NCBI GenBank assembly: GCA_035771165.1
Contig: JAWNZC010000444.1
Span: 387,001-451,000, forward strand
Length of the DNA: 64,000 nt
Direction of reading: 5' to 3'
Origin: Paragorgia papillata
Taxonomy: Eukaryota; Cnidaria; Anthozoa; Scleralcyonacea; Coralliidae
Positions 61,501 to 64,000 of the stretch are shown piece after piece. The notes under the pieces are model-generated. The model was not told the DNA's origin and did not search any database. It saw only the letters and a list, made by a program, of their open reading frames with translations. The position numbers and the translations under genes are program-made. The number at the start of each line of letters is the position of its first letter. The first letter of the stretch is position 1.

Positions 61501-62825
61501 CTCGCGAGCGTTACATACGAGAAATACGCCACTCGGTTCCCGGATGTAGTGAAATATGGATTCTACGAGTGTTTTAGTTGCTAGTAAAATACTCTTCTCC
61601 ATATAATAAATAGCTATATGCAATCCTGAATAAATGAATTTTGTTTTGTTTCTTATTAGGACTGGTCACAAGATGAATGGAGTGGTGGGTGTCCTGTGAG
61701 CATCATCACTCCAGGAGGTATTACACAATATGGTGATTTACAGAGAGAACCTTTTAAAAGGTAATGTTTTTGAATTGTCGTCTCCAGGCTCTTTGGTTGT
61801 CTACCGTTTGGTAAAACCCACGAATATACAGCTAACTTCAATTAAGGTGATCCCACAGCAATTCTTCTTGTGTTGAAATCTGTTTAAAGGGCATATGACT
61901 CGAAAATTAAGTTTGTCTTATTGAAAAGAACATTTAAAATGATAAAATAACATCTTTTGCAGTTTTTGGTTTCCTTGCTTCGTTTTTGAGATATTCCAGT
62001 TTGTTTGATATGCAAATGTACAACTTTTTACGTCACACGTGCATAATGAGTATTATGAGTTACCGAGAGAAGGTTACATATCTTTGCTATTGTGAAACGA
62101 AATCACTTGGAATTCTACATGTTTGGTGTTGTGGGTAGAAACACGCACATGCTTCCTTTGAGTTAAGCCCATGTTTTCATAATAGCAAAGATATGTAACC
62201 TTTTCTGATAACTCATTATGCACATGTGACGTAAAAAGTTGTGTCATTTGCATATCAAACAAGCTGGAATATCTCAAAAACGAAGCGAGGAAACCAAAAA
62301 TTGCAAAAGATGTTATTTTATCATTTTAAATGTTCTTTTCCATAAGACAAACTTAATTTTCGAGTCATATGCCCTTTAAAATCCCCAGACTTATATTAGA
62401 CGTTGGAAAGATGAAAGATCACCTTTTATCCAATGTGGCGTCATATTTATACAAAGACGAGTTAAAAATATTGATCGTAGCAACAAAGATGGCGACATGT
62501 AGCTTTTGCCGTAATCCTCTACGTGCAGCAAAAAGAATATCTTGAAAAACGCACATTGTGCTTTTTTAAGAAAGATTGTGGACTATTTAATACTTTACTC
62601 ATAATTTAATACTTAACACTATAGGGATGTGTAACTAAGGGGCTGTTTACATGAATCCAGATTGAGTTTCAATCCAGAATCAAAATCTGATATTTTTTTA
62701 TTAGGGTACATTGGGCAGGCACAGAGACAGCGACTATTTGGCGCGGTTACGCTGATGGAGCCGTGGAGTCAGGTCGCAGGGCTGCACGGGAAGTCATCGA
62801 GAGATTAAAAAGTACCACCAAATAA
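40348..62825 (+). CDS. Flavin monoamine-oxidase-like enzyme, eleven exons (gene span)
   Basis: Joined exons: 40348-40474, 45675-45762, 47143-47317, 48327-48441, 50271-50431, 53723-53812, 56155-56242, 57288-57562, 58773-58859, 61660-61760, 62705-62825. All junctions are GT-AG and in frame: 1,428 nt, 475 residues plus stop. FAD enzymes of this family oxidise amines to imines with release of H2O2. Visible are the N-terminal GSGLAG Rossmann motif (15-20), Glu40 of LEAR, RIGGR (44-48), DLGGQWV (64-70), Lys308 (equivalent of Lys296 of human MAO-B), SGGCP with Cys413 at the covalent-flavin position, and [16 protein letters not shown] (440-455). There is no C-terminal membrane helix, unlike vertebrate MAO (520-527 residues), so it should be soluble. 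The first aromatic-cage tyrosine is replaced by Pro414; the second, Tyr451, is kept. It may act on polyamines or other amines; the substrate is not known. Confidence 0.93.
41111..42216. mobile_element. DNA transposon with CAGGGG(C/T)GGATACA ends
   Basis: CAGGGGCGGATACAGG at the left is inverted at the right (GTGTATCCACCCCTG). The flanking hexamer ATGACT occurs on both sides. Ends resemble hAT, although an 8-bp duplication is not clear. The body carries the G/C cassette (GGGGGTCCAGGGCATGCTCC near 41633) and a nested MITE. Lies in intron 1 of the amine oxidase. Confidence 0.75.
41172..41581. mobile_element. Nested MITE with reiterated AGTAACCACCC motifs
   Basis: ATACCGTCGAATCTCAAAAG is inverted as TTTCAAGATTCTACGGTAT. 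Inside, AGTAACCRCCCC or AGTAGCCRCCC recurs at least nine times at irregular spacing. It is nested in the 41111-42216 element. Confidence 0.75.
42390..42640. repeat. G/C-rich transposon debris
   Basis: Contains GGTGGGTGGGGTGGAAGTGG, GCCCCAGGGGGGAGG and the inverted cassette phrase TTGCAGGAAATCCTATTTCT. Its chance open frames are not credible genes. Confidence 0.5.
42898..43790. mobile_element. Harbinger-like element with GGCCACTCCAAAT ends and TAA duplication
   Basis: GGCCACTCCAAATTAGACTT...AGTTTCCCGTCCA is inverted at the right end with one change. TAA flanks both sides (42895-42897 and 43791-43793). Length 893 bp, no transposase. Contains an inner hairpin around AAATTCACACATATACTT. Lies in intron 1. 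Confidence 0.85.
43820..44062. repeat. Two copies of the GACGAGTAAAATCGTCTGG-type repeat
   Basis: TTTGACGAGAAAAGTTATCT and GAGTAAAACAATAAAGGGCT, then AAAAATCATCTGGTATTAT and GAGTAAAACAACAAACTAC, are successive diverged copies. They end at GGCTGGTTCAGGCAGGAATG. Other copies are at 10455/11247 (split by a LINE), 22258, 22575 (inverted) and 56905. Confidence 0.65.
44063..45190. other. Amine oxidase intron 1, unrecognised part
   Basis: No exon, palindrome or shared family could be supported. A short inverted pair ATATGAGCTTTTGC / GCTCATATCC flanks 44675-44735. Confidence 0.45.
45191..45623. mobile_element. TTAA-type foldback element, copy 3
   Basis: TTAAAGTGCTTGTGAAAATT is inverted at the right (TTCGTGTCCTAGGCACTTTAA). 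Arms carry TTTGAAAGAACACTTAAAAT and TTTGTTTGATATGTAAATG blocks. It lies 50 bases before exon 2. Confidence 0.85.
45675..45762 (+). CDS. Amine oxidase exon 2
   Basis: Completes the split Asp codon and reads [14 protein letters not shown] to [17 protein letters not shown] and DLGGQWV are flavin-contact motifs. It ends AG|GTAATA. Confidence 0.95.
45831..46048. mobile_element. MITE with ATATTAATTGAAAATTC ends
   Basis: ATATTAATTGAAAATTCTTT and GTGGTTACACC are inverted at the right end (GGGGCAACCACAAAG...). The inner pair GAGTTTTCGTCTC / GAGACGAAAGCTC is also inverted. Lies in intron 2. Confidence 0.8.
46269..46756. mobile_element. MITE with AGGCCTAGATCAAACGT ends
   Basis: AGGCCTAGATCAAACGT and CTCTTCTCATGCGCTGAATC are inverted at 46715-46756 with few changes. 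Extra inner copies of GAATCAAACGTCGCT suggest internal rearrangement. Lies in intron 2. Confidence 0.8.
46880..46953 (-). mobile_element. tRNA-like sequence (SINE head)
   Basis: On the minus strand GAGCCCTAATAGCTCAGTAG TCAGAGGGC has an A-box shape, and TTTGATTCCCG resembles a B box 30 bases on. The cloverleaf is poor, so a tRNA-derived SINE fragment is more likely than a working tRNA. Confidence 0.4.
47143..47317 (+). CDS. Amine oxidase exon 3
   Basis: Completes Arg72 and reads [20 protein letters not shown] to [10 protein letters not shown] (58 codons). It corresponds to the start of the substrate-domain helices (human NRILRLAKELGLETYK). Confidence 0.92.
47416..47650. repeat. (GACA)n, (AC)n and (GAAG)n microsatellites
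   Basis: GACA repeats at 47416-47467, AC repeats at 47468-47492 and GAAG repeats at 47547-47610, followed by GGGA repeats to about 47635. Purine-rich on the coding strand of intron 3, within 120 bases of the donor of exon 3. Confidence 0.97.
47805..47872. repeat. (ATT)n with AATAAAGTTTTTATT lead-in
   Basis: Same arrangement as at 39970-40126 (AATAAAGTTT followed by ATT repeats), suggesting a retroposon tail. Confidence 0.85.
48099..48292. mobile_element. MITE with ATAGACCTTATTCCAAAATGG ends
   Basis: AGACCTTATTCCAAAATGGC is inverted at the right (GGCCATTTTGGAATAAGGTG). The centre includes ACTTTAAAACGAGGTCA. It ends 34 bases before exon 4, and a degenerate copy may lie at 57870-57960. Confidence 0.8.
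48327..48441 (+). CDS. Amine oxidase exon 4
   Basis: Reads [16 protein letters not shown] and then [20 protein letters not shown]. EEWDxMT is a family landmark (human AEEWDNMTMKELLD). It ends A|GTATGT. Confidence 0.94.
48541..48650. repeat. Hairpin with an AACGAGGCGAAGCCGAG apex
   Basis: CAACGAGACCGAATTTTCTA / TAGAAAACGAGGGCGGG and GATAGGCAACGAGGCGAAGC form imperfect arms. Same architectural type as the other CGCC/CGGCTCG-apex hairpins. Lies in intron 4. Confidence 0.5.
49262..50243. mobile_element. hAT (Charlie-like) element abutting exon 5
   Basis: CCGTGGTTTTCAACC...GGGACCCACC on the left and GGGTCGCGACTC, AGGTTGAAAACCACTG on the right match the classical hAT terminus CAGTGGTTCTCAACCT. 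Length is about 982 bp, with other hairpins nested inside. No clean target duplication. Its right end lies 27 bases before the exon 5 start. Confidence 0.8.
49709..49805. repeat. Hairpin with an ACTCGGCTATCGCCTCGTG apex
   Basis: AAACCTTGCAGTACGGGCTT and its inverse AAGCCCTCCTGCGCGGTTT surround AAACACTCGGCTATCGCCTC GTGTTTT. Nested inside the hAT-like element. Confidence 0.75.
50271..50431 (+). CDS. Amine oxidase exon 5
   Basis: Completes an Asn codon and reads [20 protein letters not shown] through [20 protein letters not shown] to GGAQERKVK. It corresponds to the human segment ...LWFLWYVKQCGG...NGGQERK. Confidence 0.94.
50446..50960. repeat. Interspersed repeat, copy 2 (pair with 6281-6735)
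   Basis: TTATCGGGCATTGTGGTGAA to ACAGTTGATGTTCTTGGGCA follows copy 1 throughout. The right end forms a hairpin with CGCCTTCGGCTCGG at its apex and GAACATCAACTCTATTG as closing arm, which is truncated in copy 1. It starts 15 bases after exon 5. Confidence 0.8.
51183..51255 (-). mobile_element. tRNA-derived SINE head with cloverleaf (Ser-AGA-like loop)
   Basis: The minus strand reads CCCTCCGTGGCTCAGTGGTC AGAGC (A box), a stem-loop TTGCA CTAGAAT CGCAA with AGA at the anticodon place, and GTGGGTTCAATTCCTGC (B box). The acceptor stem has one C-A mismatch and the anticodon stem one A-C mismatch. There is no long variable arm as a true tRNA-Ser needs, so it is a tRNA-like SINE head. Confidence 0.65.
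51337..51424 (+). mobile_element. Second tRNA-like head, inverted, A box deleted
   Basis: Mirror of 51183-51255 with the bases TCCGTGGC missing (CGCCC|TCAGTGGTCAGAGCA). The two copies face each other across CGAGTTCTGTATATATATT arms, so the region folds as one long hairpin. Confidence 0.65.
51476..52348. mobile_element. Element with TCTCACACATCATTAGATATTC ends
   Basis: TCTCACACATCATTAGATAT is inverted at 52325-52348. The body includes the palindromic series TTTAGAAATGTTTTCTAAAT at 51660-51745 and an 81-codon chance frame. Length 873 bp. Confidence 0.75.
52353..52490. repeat. Hairpin with a GCTCGGCTGCGCCTCGC apex
   Basis: ATTTCAAATCCTCGTTAGTG / CACTAACTCGGATTTGAAAT and ATGTGCCGTTAACAATAGC / its inverse form nearly perfect arms of about 60 bases. 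The apex is CTCGGCTGCGCCTCGC. Confidence 0.85.
53051..53360. mobile_element. MITE with TTAACCATAGTTAATCGAGATATGG-type ends
   Basis: TTTAACCATAGTTAATCGAG and ATATGGTCTGGAAACTC are inverted at 53325-53360. The internal CCAATAGCAACGTTTCAGTT is shared with 9940-10235. Lies in intron 5. Confidence 0.8.
53603..53665. repeat. 63-bp hairpin TAGCCTGCGTGCAGCC
   Basis: TAGCCTGCGTGCAGCC and its exact inverse GGCTGCACGCAGGCTA surround a 31-base loop. It lies 57 bases before exon 6. Confidence 0.85.
53723..53812 (+). CDS. Amine oxidase exon 6
   Basis: 30 codons: [20 protein letters not shown] and [10 protein letters not shown]. It aligns with human [20 protein letters not shown]. A weaker acceptor (TTGCAG) 33 bases inside would drop the GG motif, so the upstream acceptor is chosen. 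Confidence 0.9.
53847..54001. mobile_element. MITE with GCTTTCCA and ACCGGTCAGTCCGG arms
   Basis: GCTTTCCACTGATTTACAAG and GTCAGACCGGTCAGTCCGG are inverted at 53958-54001. A G-run follows at about 54050-54065. Lies in intron 6. Confidence 0.8.
54383..54866. mobile_element. TTAA-type foldback element, copy 4
   Basis: TTAAAGTGCCTATGAAACGA and its inverse TCGTTTC TTAGGCACTTTAA close a 484-bp palindrome. Arms of about 170 bases hold TTTGAAAGAACACTTAAAAT, GAGATATTTCAGTTTGTTTG and GACGTCACACGTGCAT in mirror order. Lies in intron 6. Confidence 0.92.
54867..56154. other. Amine oxidase intron 6, unrecognised AT-rich part
   Basis: Two diverged stretches around 55660-55740 and 55860-55950 share TTTTTTATCTTTTGAT and CACAATGCTAAAAT-type phrases, probably an old duplication. 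Nothing else was found. Confidence 0.4.
56155..56242 (+). CDS. Amine oxidase exon 7
   Basis: [20 protein letters not shown] and ILAIPPQLA, then a split Gly codon. It matches human ...YEAKYVISAIPPTLG. AIPP is a strongly conserved turn near the flavin. Confidence 0.95.
56905..57200. repeat. Two tandem copies of the TTAACCCCTTCTCG...AAGGGGTT repeat
   Basis: First copy about 56905-57052, second about 57078-57200, both with ACTTTAGTATTTTACTTTG and GAGCTCTCAG. The first has an internal duplication of AGTATTTTACTTTGGCTAAC. The last copy ends 87 bases before exon 8. Confidence 0.75.
57288..57562 (+). CDS. Amine oxidase exon 8 (catalytic lysine)
   Basis: Largest exon, 91 codons: [20 protein letters not shown], then [20 protein letters not shown], then [14 protein letters not shown] to SYWTPKS. 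Lys308 in SYTK aligns with MAO-B Lys296, which holds the water at flavin N5. A fitting acceptor (CTATAG) and a GTACGA donor. Confidence 0.95.
58030..58145. repeat. Tandem duplication of a 55-bp unit
   Basis: AATGTGGTGCATA(TA)CTTCACAC, TGAACATAG and GTCGTCAGCCAC occur twice. Lies in intron 8. Confidence 0.85.
58436..58523. repeat. Tandem duplication of a 43-bp unit
   Basis: GTAAAATGTGCAAAA and TGCAAAATTGTGACACCC followed by A-runs occur twice in succession, in intron 8. Confidence 0.9.
58773..58859 (+). CDS. Amine oxidase exon 9
   Basis: 29 codons: [20 protein letters not shown] and GKPIDFAIK. It aligns with human ...KEERLKKLCELYAKVLGS..ALEPVHYEEK just before the flavin-binding loop. Confidence 0.92.
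59442..59912. mobile_element. TTAA-type foldback element, copy 5
   Basis: TTAAAGGCAATAGCACTAAA is inverted at the right (TTTTTAATGCCCATCCCCTTTAA). Arms carry TTTGAAAGAACTCATAAAAT, ATTTGTTTGATATGTAAATG and CTCTGACGTCAG. Closest to copy 2 at 14480. Lies in intron 9. Confidence 0.9.
59913..61151. other. Amine oxidase intron 9, mixed debris
   Basis: CATACCGGTAATAAACAACA / GGTTTTTACCGGTATGACGTC at 60150-60200 is a short inverted pair. CATTCTGATTGGCTGAGC...CTATTGGTGATAGAC at 60865-60905 resembles the inverted 49075-49115. Nothing coding. Confidence 0.45.
61152..61612. mobile_element. Interspersed element, copy B (pair with 22996-23500)
   Basis: TATAAAGGGGATGTTACACG, AACATAAAATCCATATCTTT, TTATATGGACAATGAAATTA and CTCTTCTCCATATAATAAA appear in the same order as in copy A. 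It ends 47 bases before exon 10. Confidence 0.85.
61660..61760 (+). CDS. Amine oxidase exon 10 (flavin-binding cysteine)
   Basis: [20 protein letters not shown] and [13 protein letters not shown]. Cys413 aligns with MAO-B Cys397, which carries FAD covalently. The following residue is Pro instead of the cage Tyr. It ends AAAAG|GTAATG with a split Arg codon. Confidence 0.95.
61884..62379. mobile_element. TTAA-type foldback element, copy 6
   Basis: TTAAAGGGCATATGACTCGA is inverted exactly at the right (TCGAGTCATATGCCCTTTAA). Arms of about 170 bases match copy 4, including GATATTCCAGTTTGTTTGAT and the CGTGCATAATGAG block. Lies in intron 10. Confidence 0.93.
62705..62825 (+). CDS. Amine oxidase exon 11 (C-terminus)
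   Basis: Completes Arg436 and reads [20 protein letters not shown] and [19 protein letters not shown], then TAA. The GTETA..W.GY..GA..SG.RAA block closes the FAD site. The protein stops 24 residues later with no hydrophobic anchor. No canonical AATAAA was found in the following 1.1 kb. Confidence 0.96.
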
Positions 62826-62857
62826 GTAATAAGTGACGACATATACATCGTAACGAT

Positions 62858-63343
62858 AAGGTCCGTTTTCCACTTCAACCGTACCGAAAGGTAGCGTTTT
62901 CTTTTGTCTTAGGCCTCGTTTACATTAGCGAGGTTCAGATCACACTTCCACTACCGCTACTGCTACCGTAAATGTGGTTAAGCTGATGTAATGTTTGTTT
63001 TTTCGTTCTGTAGTCGTAGTTGGTTTTAATCCTAGTATCGTAAAACGCTTCCTTTTTGCACTAGGTTTGAGACCTGCGACCTATTACTGAACGTAAAAAC
63101 AATATTTGACATGCTTAATTATATTTACGGTAACGGTAGCGGTAGTGGAAGTGTGATCTGAACCTCGCTACTATTACGGTACGGTAAGTCTTAAAAAATT
63201 CCAACGTTTCTTTGTTGTGTTTACACTGTTTCGGAGTGGTTCGCGACCTTAAAGTCATTACTTCTGCTCGAGAGCTCACAAGACAAAGAAAAACTCTAAA
63301 CTCTACGATTTGTACGGTACGCTTGAAGTGGAAAACAGCCTTA
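62858..63343. mobile_element. Outer MITE of a nested pair
   Basis: AAGGTCCGTTTTCCACTTCA and CCGTACCG are inverted at the right (CGGTACGCTTGAAGTGGAAA ACAGCCTT). It holds the 62926-63170 element in the middle. Confidence 0.75.
62926..63170. mobile_element. Inner MITE with 47-bp near-perfect ends
   Basis: TAGCGAGGTTCAGATCACAC and TTCCACTACCGCTACTGCTA CCGTAAAT are inverted at 63124-63170 with one or two differences. The loop is about 150 bases. Confidence 0.88.
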
Positions 63344-63525
63344 ACTGTACGACAGTATACAGTACTATAAACACCAAAGGCTTTTGTAATGTTGAGTGAT
63401 ATTTTTAGCTTTCGGTCGAAATCTCTCCCAAAGGGGGCAAGACATATGCAGAAACATTCTTATTATTCTTAAGCTAGATTTCGACTATACACATGTAGTC
63501 AGAAATCTTTCAGGCGAGTTACAAG

Positions 63526-63586
63526 ATGCGTTTGCTACACAGTCTGTTAAACTCATTACAGCGCGTCCAGTCTAACCGAGGTCACT
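63526..63586 (+). CDS. Possible first exon of a downstream gene (mitochondrial-type leader)
   Basis: ATG opens MRLLHSLLNSLQRVQSNRGH, 20 codons ending at CACT|GTAAGT, a strong donor. The peptide has three Arg and many Leu and Ser, with no acidic residue, as in a mitochondrial targeting sequence. It lies 700 bases after the amine oxidase in otherwise unassigned sequence. The next exon is not identified, and 20 codons with a donor can arise by chance, so this is tentative. Confidence 0.4.
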
Positions 63587-63633
63587 GTAAGTTTATTCTC
63601 TAACCAAAGAGCAACTTAATTACACAATAGATT

Positions 63634-63961
63634 TTAAAGTGCCTATGCAATGGTTGGGGATTTTACATATTTAGGGTATTTTAAACCTTCTGAGAAGATT
63701 TGTAATATATCTTCCTTTCCTAAAATTTCATCTTCATGGACGTTTTTGCTGTTGAAGTTGACGGAAGTGACGTCAAAAGAGGAATTTGTCTATATTAAAA
63801 ACCCTTCAGATTCCTCCTTTGACGTCACTTCCGTCAACTTTCACAGCTAAAAAGTCCATGAAGGTGAATTTTCAGAAGAGGAAGATATATTACAAATGTT
63901 CTCAGAAAGTTCTAAATATCCTAAATATGTAAAATCCCCAACCATGGCATGGGCACTTTAA
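63634..63961. mobile_element. TTAA-type foldback element, copy 7
   Basis: TTTTAAAGTGCCTATGCAAT is inverted at the right (CATGGGCACTTTAA). The central blocks around GACGGAAGTGACGTCAAAAG match 2921-3242. If the exon at 63526 is real, this element sits in its first intron. Confidence 0.85.
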
Positions 63962-64000
63962 GATGATGAAAGACTTCTTTTTATATTTTCTTTCATAAAT

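Overview
This is eukaryotic (animal) DNA: AT-rich, with phase-consistent GT-AG introns, poly(A) signals, long gene-poor stretches and many short transposon fossils. No organism is named by the sequence. The repeat types (foldback DNA elements, non-LTR retrotransposon tails ending in ATT repeats, hAT and Harbinger-like elements, tRNA-derived SINEs) and the protein sequences suggest a marine invertebrate, perhaps a cnidarian. That is an impression, not a proof. There are no bacterial-style operons and no CRISPR arrays.

Four genes are supported, plus a possible fifth. (1) 772-885 (+) is the last exon of an ABCF2/ARB1-type ABC ATPase; the rest lies upstream of the window. (2) 2403-4101 (-) is a two-exon gene for a 220-residue protein that I do not recognise. 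(3) 5772-19990 (-) is a complete ten-exon gene for D-3-phosphoglycerate dehydrogenase (PHGDH, 532 residues), the entry enzyme of serine synthesis; all nine introns keep frame. (4) 40348-62825 (+) is a complete eleven-exon gene for a flavin monoamine-oxidase-like enzyme (475 residues). It keeps the FAD motifs and the cysteine expected to bind flavin, but lacks the membrane tail and one wall of the aromatic cage. (5) 63526-63586 (+) looks like the first exon of a further gene with a mitochondrial-type leader.

The 20 kb between PHGDH and the amine oxidase holds no gene I can support. It contains two hAT-like elements with 8-bp target duplications, a 209-bp element with a 9-bp duplication, a tandem duplication interrupted by one of the hAT-like elements, long AT, TA and CGAA microsatellites, and a 7-kb satellite array (about 30.4-37.8 kb). 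The array is built of 190-bp monomers in higher-order blocks. Each block carries a pair of 20-bp palindromes, and one pair is split by a Harbinger-type MITE. A 60-bp insertion shared by three neighbouring blocks records the order of amplification.

The introns of both long genes are also full of palindromic elements. One TTAA-flanked foldback family has seven copies in the window, four of them in introns. The genes do not form a pathway: ribosome biogenesis or translation (ABCF2), serine synthesis (PHGDH) and amine oxidation are simply neighbours.
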